From: Ensifer sp. USDA 6670
GTDB taxonomy: Bacteria; Pseudomonadota; Alphaproteobacteria; Rhizobiales; Rhizobiaceae
Direction of reading: 5' to 3'
Assembly (NCBI GenBank): GCA_000421085.1
Contig: ATWE01000008.1
Coordinates: 1-64,000 of the forward strand
DNA: 64,000 bases
Shown here in pieces: positions 27,631-35,413 of this stretch. Below the pieces are notes generated by a model. The model ran no database searches. It was given only the letters and a program-made list of their open reading frames with translations, and had not been told where the DNA came from. The position numbers and the translations under genes are program-made. The number at the start of each line of letters is the position of its first letter. Positions within the stretch are counted from its first letter, which is position 1.

Positions 27631-28872
27631 ATGAAAAAGAACGTTCTCATCATCGGCGCCGGTGGCGTGGCACAGGTCGTGGCGCACAAGTGCGCCCAGA
27701 ACAGCGATGTATTGGGAGACATTCATATTGCCTCGCGCACGGTCGACAAGTGCCGCAAGATCGTCGAGTCCCTACGCGAAAAGAAGAGCCTGAAGACCGA
27801 GGTGAAGCTCGAGGCGCATGCGCTCGACGCGCTCGACGTTGAGGCGACTAAGGCGCTCATCGTCAGCACCGGCTCTCAGATCGTGATCAATGTCGGCTCC
27901 GCCTTCGTCAACATGTCGGTGCTGCGCGCCTGCATGGACACGGGTGTGGCCTATATGGACACGGCGATCCACGAAGAGCCGAACAAGATCTGCGAAACGC
28001 CGCCGTGGTACGGGAACTATGAGTGGAAGCGCGCCGCCGAGTGCAAGGAGAAGGGCATCACCGCCATTCTCGGCGCAGGCTTCGACCCGGGCGTGGTCAA
28101 TGCCTATGCGCGCCTCGCCAAGGACGAATATTTCGACAAGATCACGGATGTCGACATCGTCGATATCAATGCTGGCAACCACGGCAAGTATTTCGCCACC
28201 AATTTCGATCCGGAGATCAACTTCCGCGAATTTACCGGCGTCGTCTATTCCTGGCAGAAGGGTGCCTGGCAGACGAACCGGATGTTCGAGGTCGGCAAGG
28301 AGTTCGATCTGCCCGTCGTCGGCAAGCGCAAGGCCTACATGACCGGCCATGACGAGGTTCACTCGCTGTCGAAGAACATGGACGGGGCCGACGTGCGCTT
28401 CTGGATGGGCTTCGGCGACCATTACATCAACGTCTTCACGGTTCTGAGGAACCTGGGCCTCCTGTCAGAGCAGCCGGTCAAGACGGCCGAGGGCCTCGAA
28501 GTCGTGCCGCTGAAGGTGGTGAAGGCGGTCCTGCCCGACCCGGCGTCGCTCGCGCCCGGCTACGAGGGCAAGACCTGCATCGGCGATTTCGTCAGGGGCT
28601 TCAAGGACGGCAGGGAACGCGAGGTGTTCATCTACAATGTCGCCGACCACAGGCAAGCCTATGAAGAAGTGGGCTCGCAGGGCATCTCCTACACGGCCGG
28701 CGTGCCGCCGGTGGCGGCCGCCATGCTGATCGCCAGCGGCGAGTGGGACGTCAGGCAGATGGCGAATGTGGAAGAACTCCCCCCGCGGCCGTTCCTCGAC
28801 ATCCTTGACCGGATCGGCCTGCCGACCCGCATCAAGGATGAACAGGGCGATCGGCCGCTCAGCTTCTCCTGA
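27631..28872 (+). CDS. Carboxy(nor)spermidine dehydrogenase, saccharopine dehydrogenase family
   Basis: A 413-residue NADPH-dependent dehydrogenase. The Rossmann fold is NVLIIGAGGVAQVVAHKC at the N-terminus; later CMDTGVAYMDTA and GAGFDPGVVNAYARL are family hallmarks. It condenses aspartate semialdehyde with putrescine (or diaminopropane) to the carboxylated polyamine. It follows nspC by 44 bases with AGAAGGAGATA as ribosome site, and the pair forms the complete alternative spermidine pathway. It is often annotated as saccharopine dehydrogenase; context makes that unlikely. Confidence 0.9.
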   Translation: MKKNVLIIGAGGVAQVVAHKCAQNSDVLGDIHIASRTVDKCRKIVESLREKKSLKTEVKLEAHALDALDVEATKALIVSTGSQIVINVGSAFVNMSVLRACMDTGVAYMDTAIHEEPNKICETPPWYGNYEWKRAAECKEKGITAILGAGFDPGVVNAYARLAKDEYFDKITDVDIVDINAGNHGKYFATNFDPEINFREFTGVVYSWQKGAWQTNRMFEVGKEFDLPVVGKRKAYMTGHDEVHSLSKNMDGADVRFWMGFGDHYINVFTVLRNLGLLSEQPVKTAEGLEVVPLKVVKAVLPDPASLAPGYEGKTCIGDFVRGFKDGREREVFIYNVADHRQAYEEVGSQGISYTAGVPPVAAAMLIASGEWDVRQMANVEELPPRPFLDILDRIGLPTRIKDEQGDRPLSFS

Positions 28873-28955
28873 CGAGCGTTGCGCCCGAACGGACCCCAAT
28901 CGCCGCTCGGTCGTCATGTGACGGCCGGGCGGCGCCGTCGTGCCGCCGTTCCCGC

Positions 28956-29834
28956 TCATTCTCGGCTCAAGAAGTGGAGGATATGGTCGGTGAATTGCTC
29001 CGGATCCTGAAGAAGCGAAAAATGGCTGACTTCCGGCTGGATCAACAAACCCGACGCGGGAATGCTGTCCGAAAGGAACAGCGTGTTCTCTCGCCTGACG
29101 ACCTCCTCATGGTCACCATCGACCACCCATACGGGAACGTGGATACTGCCCAGAGCCTCTGCGGTGAGGTCCGGTTGCGCGTCCCACATCCGATTCATCT
29201 CCTCATGGAAATCATCGTAGCCGCCCGGTGTAGGAGACAGTTTCTTGTATTCTTCACGTGTCCTGTCGACATAGGTTTTGAACAATAGGTTGTCGTCCAG
29301 CTTGTGAAGGCCCGATGGCTTGCTGTTCGCCGCAAAGGCGAACACTCTGCTTACGCGTTCAGGATGGTCGATCGCCAGCTTGAGTCCGATGATCGCACCG
29401 TCGCTCCAGCCGACGATGACGGCTTTCGGTAGCTTGAGGAAATCCATCAGCGCCACCACATCGGTCGCCATGAGGTCATAGCTGTAGGGGCGGTCATCGC
29501 GCGTGCTGCGCCCGTGGCCGCGGCTGTCCATCACGATGACCTGATAGGAGCCGGCGAGCGTGGAAATCTGGTTTCCCCAATAATTGGAATTGGCGAGTCC
29601 GCCATGGAGCATGATGACCGGCTCGCCGCTGCCGTAGACCGCATGCCAGATCCTGATGCCGCTGACCGGCGCCTCTCCCTCGCGCCCCGCTGGGGGAAGT
29701 TCCGGTGTTTCCGGCAGCATTTCCCACCTCGGCTCCGCCATCGCCGTGCCAAGCGAGGCAGCGCCCGCGATCAAAGAGTACATCATTTGCGCCCCCCAGC
29801 GCTGCCAACGACCCGACTGGGTCGGCCCCTCCAT
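28956..29834 (-). CDS. Exported alpha/beta hydrolase
   Basis: A 292-residue alpha/beta-hydrolase-fold protein. A signal peptide-like segment (MMYSLIAGAASLGTAMA, about residues 17-33) suggests export. The oxyanion region is MLHGGLANSNYW, the nucleophile Ser lies in VGWSDGA, the acid is in VVDGDHE and the catalytic His is in EVSHFSLL. The start is at 29834 (GAAGGCG upstream) or at the ATG at 29786, directly before the hydrophobic stretch. It lies 30 bases after the LuxR-type regulator gene on the same strand, so the two are probably cotranscribed. Substrate unknown. Confidence 0.75.
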   Translation of the reverse strand: MEGPTQSGRWQRWGAQMMYSLIAGAASLGTAMAEPRWEMLPETPELPPAGREGEAPVSGIRIWHAVYGSGEPVIMLHGGLANSNYWGNQISTLAGSYQVIVMDSRGHGRSTRDDRPYSYDLMATDVVALMDFLKLPKAVIVGWSDGAIIGLKLAIDHPERVSRVFAFAANSKPSGLHKLDDNLLFKTYVDRTREEYKKLSPTPGGYDDFHEEMNRMWDAQPDLTAEALGSIHVPVWVVDGDHEEVVRRENTLFLSDSIPASGLLIQPEVSHFSLLQDPEQFTDHILHFLSRE

Positions 29835-29864
29835 TTTCGCCTTCGTTTCCCCCGCCAGCGATCG

Positions 29865-30956
29865 TCAGTTGTCCGTCCGCAACAACCCGCTTATTCGAAG
29901 AAGCTCCATCTGGCTTCTGACGCCGAGCTTGCCGTAGAGGCTTTTCACCTGTGTCCTGACCGTCTCCCGCGAGATGCCGGCGGCATCGGCGATGCGCGCC
30001 GCGTTCTGCCCCGAGATCAGACCCTGCATCGCCCGCAACTCCGCGGCCGTCAGACCATTTGCGCTTGCAAATTCCCTGAGATCCAGAGGCGCCTCCTTCG
30101 ACCGGGATTCGATCAACACGATTACGGACGGACCTTCGAAATAGGCCGACTCGCAATCCTTGCAGGTGCGAATGAGCGTGAGCTTTGTCGAGCCGAGGAC
30201 GAAGGTCGCGGCCATCTCGCCGTCGAACGCGCGACGGAGCATTCTACGGAGCGCCGCGTCCGCATCGGTGTCCCGGATATGCAGCTTTCCACCGGCAGTC
30301 AGCCTCAAGACCCGACCCGCTTCGACCATCGCCTGGCCCTGGGCGCCGAAATTGATCGCGCGCCCGACTTCGTCGACGACGACGACGCCGAGTTCGCTCA
30401 TCTGACATACGGAACGGCCAATCTCGATCGCGATGGCGCTTCGCCGGTCGGCGTATCGGAATGCCCGTCGCAGATGCGGCGCCAACCGCGTCAGGAGATC
30501 GGCCACCTCCTGGTTCTCCTCGGGATCGGCTCTCGAGGTGGTAATCGACAGGAGCATGGACTGCCCGCGCTCCCTGGCGAGCGTCACGCCGACCGCGCTC
30601 TCCCCGATCATCGGCCGGAAGAAGTCGTTGTAGAAGGGTGTCTTGACGAATTGGTCCCGCGGCAGCATCTGCTCGGCCACGACGCCGATCCCGATCCGCC
30701 GCCGAGAGGCTGCCGGCATCCAGGGATTGAGTTTCGCATAGTGGCTGGCATAGCCGGACACGACCTCGGCCGACAGCCCCGACGTAAGCTCCCATGCCCC
30801 AGCCCCACTGTCGGCATCGTGATAGAACAAGGTCGATCGGCCATCCGGAAGCGTAGCGGCTAAGCCGTCGAGAAAGCTTTGCCACGTCGTCTCGCGAAGC
30901 ATGGCGGAATAGATCCGGTCGGCAAGCCTGCTCTCGACTGCAGCTTCGATGCTCAT
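29865..30956 (-). CDS. LuxR-type helix-turn-helix transcriptional regulator
   Basis: A 363-residue regulator. The C-terminal 65 residues are a LuxR/GerE DNA-binding domain (GLTAAELRAMQGLISGQNAA, then AGISRETVRTQVKSLYGKL). The N-terminal 290 residues are not an acyl-homoserine-lactone domain that I recognise; they look like a PAS/GAF-type sensor. I start at the ATG at 30956 with GAGGGGG ahead, rather than at 31007. It probably controls the adjoining hydrolase gene. Confidence 0.75.
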   Translation of the reverse strand: MSIEAAVESRLADRIYSAMLRETTWQSFLDGLAATLPDGRSTLFYHDADSGAGAWELTSGLSAEVVSGYASHYAKLNPWMPAASRRRIGIGVVAEQMLPRDQFVKTPFYNDFFRPMIGESAVGVTLARERGQSMLLSITTSRADPEENQEVADLLTRLAPHLRRAFRYADRRSAIAIEIGRSVCQMSELGVVVVDEVGRAINFGAQGQAMVEAGRVLRLTAGGKLHIRDTDADAALRRMLRRAFDGEMAATFVLGSTKLTLIRTCKDCESAYFEGPSVIVLIESRSKEAPLDLREFASANGLTAAELRAMQGLISGQNAARIADAAGISRETVRTQVKSLYGKLGVRSQMELLRISGLLRTDN

Positions 30957-31139
30957 TGCGGCCCCCTCTTGCCTGCACGGCGGGCAGGCCTGCTCCGAAA
31001 ATTGCACGCTCCCCCGCCTGCAACTCCTGAGCAGCCCGGATTTTTACTATATGCGATCAACCACGAATTGGCATCACCCCGCGGGGTGAGCGCCTCAGCT
31101 GCTCGCCGGCAGGGGTTGGCGATAAAAAAGTGCTCTTGC

Positions 31140-31190
31140 TGAGAAAACCTTTTCTCATCTTGACTCGCGCGTTGAGAAAAGGTTTTCTCA
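31140..31190. promoter_or_regulatory. Twin LacI-type operators upstream of the arabinofuranoside operon
   Basis: Two 18-base palindromes: TGAGAAAACCTTTTCTCA at 31140-31157 and TGAGAAAAGGTTTTCTCA at 31173-31190. Each has perfect 8-base arms around a two-base centre, and the second is the exact reverse complement of the first. Their centres are 33 bases apart, three helical turns. They lie just upstream of a LacI-family gene, which makes autoregulation likely. Confidence 0.7.
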
Positions 31191-31217
31191 CTCGCAATTC
31201 TCTGGGAGGAGGCGAAA

Positions 31218-32219
31218 CTGAATTCACAGCGCAGCAAGGGGCATCGCGTCACCATTCACGATCTGGCAAGGGTCGCCGGCGTGAGCGTTTCGACCGTTTC
31301 GAAGGCGCTCAACGACAATGGTCGCATGGCCGCCGATACGCGCGAGCGGATCAAGCACCTCGCGGCGGAGATCGGCTTCCGACCGAACGCGCTGGCGCGG
31401 GGGCTCTTGAGCAACCGCAGTTTCACCGTAGGCCTGCTTACGAACGACACTTATGGGCGTTTCACGCTGCCGGTCATGGCCGGGGTTTCGGAAGCGCTGG
31501 TGGACCACGGAGTATCGGTTTTCCTGTGCGCCATAGAGGACGATCCGGCGCTTGGAAAAATCCATGTCGACGCCATGCTGGACAAGCAGGTGGACGGCAT
31601 CATCGCGACAGGCAAGCGAGTCGACAGGTCTCTCCCGGTCGATCTCGCCGGCCTGCCGGTGCCGGTCGTCTACGCTTTCACCAAGGGCGAGCCCGGCAGC
31701 GTGACGCTGACGTCCGATGACGGTCATGGCGCGAGGCTGGCGGTGGAGCGGCTGAAGAAGATGGGCCGCAAGCGGCTGCTGCACATCACAGGTCCGCTGG
31801 AATTCACCTCCGCAGTCGAGCGCGCCGAGGCATTTCGTGCCGTTGCGGGCGGTGGCGCGCCGGTCCTGCATGGAGTCTGGTCGGAGGCCTGGGGTCACGA
31901 GGCGATCGACCGCATCTGGATTGCGGGCGGCGAAAGGCCCGACGGCATCTTCTGCGGCAACGACCAGATCGCCCGCGGCGTGGTCGATGCGCTGCGCGAG
32001 CGCGGCGTGAGGGTGCCGGAAGATGTCTCCGTCATCGGCTTCGACAATTGGGAGATCATGGCGGCGCAGACGCGCCCGCCGCTGACGACCGTCGACATGA
32101 ACCTGAAGGAGCTTGGACGGGAGGCCGGGTTGATGGTGCTCGCGCTTGCGGAGGGGCGGCCGATCGAGCCCGGCCTGCGCAAGCTGCCCTGCAGGCTTGT
32201 CATACGGGACTCCTGCTGA
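31218..32219 (+). CDS. LacI-family regulator with probable CTG start
   Basis: A 333-residue LacI/GalR-type regulator. The first in-frame GTG is at 31281, inside the helix-turn-helix (VSVSTVSKALNDNGR), which would delete half of the DNA-binding motif. Reading upstream in frame gives NSQRSKGHRVTIHDLARVAG, a perfect LacI N-terminus, beginning at a CTG at 31218 that sits seven bases after a strong GGGAGGA. CTG initiation is therefore the best explanation. The rest is a sugar-sensor domain with a C-terminal VIGFDNWE motif. It heads the importer operon and probably represses it through the twin palindromes. Confidence 0.75.
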   Translation: MNSQRSKGHRVTIHDLARVAGVSVSTVSKALNDNGRMAADTRERIKHLAAEIGFRPNALARGLLSNRSFTVGLLTNDTYGRFTLPVMAGVSEALVDHGVSVFLCAIEDDPALGKIHVDAMLDKQVDGIIATGKRVDRSLPVDLAGLPVPVVYAFTKGEPGSVTLTSDDGHGARLAVERLKKMGRKRLLHITGPLEFTSAVERAEAFRAVAGGGAPVLHGVWSEAWGHEAIDRIWIAGGERPDGIFCGNDQIARGVVDALRERGVRVPEDVSVIGFDNWEIMAAQTRPPLTTVDMNLKELGREAGLMVLALAEGRPIEPGLRKLPCRLVIRDSC

Positions 32220-32291
32220 GGCGGGGGCGGCAGAACTGATTGAGGAGATGGGGTTCACCCGAGGTGGCCCCGCATTTGGGAGGAATGCGAA

Positions 32292-33527
32292 ATGTTCAAG
32301 AAACTGATGGCAGCGACGGCCCTCATATCGGCCAGCATGATTTCGGCCGCTTCGGCCGAGACGATCAGCATGTGGGTCCGCTCGGGCATCGGCGACTCGT
32401 TCAAGGAAGTCGTCAAGGCCTACAACGCAGGTCACGAGCACAAGGTGGAGCTCACCGAGGTGCCTTTTGCCGAGCTCGTGCAGAAATATGCCACTGCGAT
32501 CGCAGGCGGCCAGGCGCCAGACGCGCTTTCGCTCGACCTGATCTACACGCCGGCTTTCGCCGCCGCCGGTCAGCTGGAAGACCTCACCGACTGGGCGAAG
32601 GCGCTGCCCTACTTCAATTCGCTCTCGCCCTCGCATGTAAAGCTCGGCACCTATGAGGACAAGATCTACGGCCTGCCGCTCACGGTCGAGACCTCGATCT
32701 TCGCCTGGAACAAGGACCTCTACAAAAAGGCCGGTCTCGACCCCGAAAAGGCGCCGAAGACCTGGGAGGAGATCACCGCCAATGCCGAGAAAATCCGCGC
32801 GCTCGGCGGCGACACCTACGGCTTCTACTTCTCCGGCGGCGGCTGCGGCGGCTGCATGATCTTCACCTTCACGCCGCTGACCTGGGGCGCTGGCGCCGAT
32901 ATCCTTTCGGCCGACGGCAAGACCGCGACGCTCGATACGCCGCAAATGCGCAAGGCCGTCGACATTTACCGCAACATGGTCGAGAAGGACCTCGTCCCCG
33001 CGGGTGCCGCGAGCGACAACGGCGTGAATTTCCTGAGCTTCACCAACGGCAAGATCGGCCAGCAGAGCCTCGGCGCCTTCGCGATTGGCACGCTGGTGAC
33101 GCAGCATCCCGAGATCGATTTCGGTGTGACGCTGATCCCCGGCGTCGACGGCAAGCCGTCCTCCTTTGCCGGCGGCGACAACTTCGTCGTCACCAAGGGA
33201 ACGCCGAAGCTCGAAGAGGTCAAGGAATTCCTCGAATATACCTATTCGCCGGAAGGCCAGAAAATCATGGCGAAATTCGGCAGCCTGCCCACCCGCGGCG
33301 ACATCGCCAATGAGGTGCTCGAGGGCCTCGACCCGCGCCTGAAGGTCGGCATGGAGGCGATCGCCGTCGCCCAGACGCCTTATACGCTGCAGTTCAACGA
33401 CCTGATCAACAGCGCCAACGGGCCGTGGGCGACCTTCACCAATGCCGCGATCTATGGCGACGACGTCGACGGTGCGTTCTCGAACGCACAAGACGAGATG
33501 CAGTCGATCATCGACGCGGGGCAGTGA
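32292..33527 (+). CDS. CUT1 ABC importer solute-binding protein
   Basis: A 411-residue extracellular solute-binding protein of family 1 (oligosaccharide type). The signal peptide (residues 1-22, ending SAASA) is followed by ETISMWVRSG. WNKDLYKKAGLDPEKAPKTW is the usual CUT1 segment. Ribosome site GGGAGGAA. First transport gene of the operon with two permeases, a GH127 enzyme and an ATPase; expected ligand an arabinofuranose-containing saccharide, by context only. Confidence 0.85.
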   Translation: MFKKLMAATALISASMISAASAETISMWVRSGIGDSFKEVVKAYNAGHEHKVELTEVPFAELVQKYATAIAGGQAPDALSLDLIYTPAFAAAGQLEDLTDWAKALPYFNSLSPSHVKLGTYEDKIYGLPLTVETSIFAWNKDLYKKAGLDPEKAPKTWEEITANAEKIRALGGDTYGFYFSGGGCGGCMIFTFTPLTWGAGADILSADGKTATLDTPQMRKAVDIYRNMVEKDLVPAGAASDNGVNFLSFTNGKIGQQSLGAFAIGTLVTQHPEIDFGVTLIPGVDGKPSSFAGGDNFVVTKGTPKLEEVKEFLEYTYSPEGQKIMAKFGSLPTRGDIANEVLEGLDPRLKVGMEAIAVAQTPYTLQFNDLINSANGPWATFTNAAIYGDDVDGAFSNAQDEMQSIIDAGQ

Positions 33528-33560
33528 GGCCGGGCACGAGAGGCGTGCTGCTTCGTGAAT

Positions 33561-33588
33561 GGCGGTGGGGGGGCACCCCCCTGCCGCC
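33561..33588 (+). other. Strong mRNA hairpin between binding-protein and permease genes
   Basis: A GC-only stem: GGCGG plus a G-run (33561-33573) pairs with a C-run plus CCGCC (33576-33588), with a loop of two bases. No T-run follows. Such hairpins between binding-protein and permease genes often stabilise the 5' message and set a higher level of binding protein. Confidence 0.55.
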
Positions 33589-33617
33589 GATGCCTCGAAA
33601 CCCTTGAAAGCGCATCC

Positions 33618-34535
33618 ATGACGACGTCAGCACTCACATCCGCCATCCGCCGGCGCCGCCCGAAGCGGCAAACGGGATGGCGCGGCCTCATCTATATCGC
33701 GCCCGCCATGGCGCTCGTCACGCTGTTCTTCGTGCTGCCGGTGCTGTTCACGCTGTGGATGAGCCTGCACAAATGGCCGCTGCTCGGCGAGCCGGCCTGG
33801 ATCGGCCTGCGCAACTATACGCGGATGTTCACCGATGCGCGGTTCTTCAACGCGCTCGGTTTCACCGCCCACTATACCCTGATCGTCACGATGGCGATTT
33901 TCGCGGTCGCCTTCCCGCTGGCGATTTTCGTGGAGAAACAGAGGCCGCTGGTCTCGCTTTACCGGACCATCGTCTTTCTGCCTGTCGTGGTGGGGCTCGC
34001 GTCCGCCTCGCTGCTCTGGGTCTGGCTCGCCAATGTCGACAGCGGGCTCTTCGCGCCGCTCTTCGATGTGCTGGGCTTGACCTCCGGCCGGATCAACCTG
34101 CTCGCGAAGTTCGATACCGCGTTTCTGACGATCATCGTCATGGTGGTCTGGAAGATCGCCGGCTTCACCATGATCATCCTGCTGACCGGGCTGCAGGCCA
34201 TCCCGGCCGAACTGACCGAGGCCGCCCGCATCGACGGCGCCGGCCGCTGGCAACGCTTCCGCCACCTGACGCTGCCCCTGATGCGCCGCACCATGGCGCT
34301 GGCGCTCATCCTTTCGGTCACCGGCTCGATCCTCGCCTTCGACCAGTTCTACATCATGACCAGCGGCGGCCCGCAGAACAAGATGATCTCCGTCGTCTAC
34401 TATATCTTCAACCAGTCCTTCGTGTCCTTCAATCTCGGCTACGGCGCGGCACTGTCGATCGCGCTCCTCCTAATCCTGGTGACGCTCAGCGTCGTCCAGC
34501 TCTGGCTGCTCAAGGTGGGGGATGAACGCCCATGA
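33618..34535 (+). CDS. CUT1 ABC importer permease, MalF type
   Basis: A 305-residue inner-membrane permease with about six membrane segments, the first at residues 22-45 (LIYIAPAMALVTLFFVLPVLF). The EAA loop that contacts the ATPase is EAARIDGAGRWQRFRHLTLPLM. Start is the ATG at 33618. The stop overlaps the next permease start by four bases. Confidence 0.85.
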   Translation: MTTSALTSAIRRRRPKRQTGWRGLIYIAPAMALVTLFFVLPVLFTLWMSLHKWPLLGEPAWIGLRNYTRMFTDARFFNALGFTAHYTLIVTMAIFAVAFPLAIFVEKQRPLVSLYRTIVFLPVVVGLASASLLWVWLANVDSGLFAPLFDVLGLTSGRINLLAKFDTAFLTIIVMVVWKIAGFTMIILLTGLQAIPAELTEAARIDGAGRWQRFRHLTLPLMRRTMALALILSVTGSILAFDQFYIMTSGGPQNKMISVVYYIFNQSFVSFNLGYGAALSIALLLILVTLSVVQLWLLKVGDERP

Positions 34536-35395
34536 GGACGCGCCGCGAAATCCGCGCCCGCAAGGCGCTTTGGGACCGGATCGCCTATCACGGCATCGGC
34601 ATCGGCACGGCCTTCTTCTTCCTGGCGCCCTTTGCCGTTTCCTTTCTTGCCTCCTTCCGGCCGAACAGCGAATCCGGCAGGCCGCCATTGCCGCCATGGC
34701 CGATCTCGGGGATGAGTTTCGACGCCTATCGGGCGCTCGACAGCTTCGGTGCCGGCATCTGGCAGCACATGTTCAATTCGCTCCTCGTGTCGATCGGAAC
34801 GGTCTTTCTGACCGTCGCGGTCAGCGTGCTCGCCGGCTATGGCTTCTCCCGCTACCGCTTTCCCTTCAAGAACGCCCTCTTCGTTCTGATCATCGCGACG
34901 CTGATGATCCCGTTCCAGTCGATCCTGACGCCGCTCTTCATCATTCTGGCGCGGCTCGGGCTCAACAATTCGCTCGTCGGGCTGATGCTCGTCTATGTGA
35001 CGCTGCAGCTTCCCTTCTCCGTCTTCATGATGCGCAACGCCTTCGATGCCGTGCCCAAGGAGATCGAGGAAGCGGCGCGCATCGACGGCGCCCGCGACCT
35101 GAAGCTGCTCGTGCGGGTGCTGCTGCCGCTGGTCATGCCCGGGATTGCGACCGTGTCGATTTTCGCCTTCCTCAATGCCTGGAACGAATTCTTCGCCGCG
35201 CTCGTCCTCCTGTCCAGCAACGACAATTACACGCTTCCCGTTCTGATGACCGCCGTGCGCGCCGGCCGTCTCGGTGCGATCAACTGGGGCGCGGTGCAGG
35301 CCGGCGTCGCGGTGATGGTCGTTCCCTGCCTCTTCGTCTTCCTTCTTCTGCAACGCTATTACATGCGCGGGCTGATGGCCGGCGCGGTGAAATGA
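34532..35395 (+). CDS. CUT1 ABC importer permease, MalG type
   Basis: A 287-residue partner permease with six membrane segments; the EAA loop is EEAARIDGARDLKLLVRVLLPL. Start ATG at 34532 overlaps the previous stop. A conserved C-terminal RYYMRGLMAGAVK ends the protein, as usual for MalG-type permeases. Confidence 0.85.
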   Translation: MRTRREIRARKALWDRIAYHGIGIGTAFFFLAPFAVSFLASFRPNSESGRPPLPPWPISGMSFDAYRALDSFGAGIWQHMFNSLLVSIGTVFLTVAVSVLAGYGFSRYRFPFKNALFVLIIATLMIPFQSILTPLFIILARLGLNNSLVGLMLVYVTLQLPFSVFMMRNAFDAVPKEIEEAARIDGARDLKLLVRVLLPLVMPGIATVSIFAFLNAWNEFFAALVLLSSNDNYTLPVLMTAVRAGRLGAINWGAVQAGVAVMVVPCLFVFLLLQRYYMRGLMAGAVK

Positions 35396-35413
35396 TCGAG
35401 AGAAAGTGACCTC

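Noticed and set aside
27631-28872. Saccharopine dehydrogenase of lysine metabolism
   Set aside because: It lies in an operon with the carboxyspermidine decarboxylase, which points to polyamine synthesis.
31224-33491. Minus-strand 755-codon open frame
   Set aside because: Opposite the LacI and binding-protein genes; low-complexity Arg/Asp/Gly-rich translation typical of a high-GC shadow.
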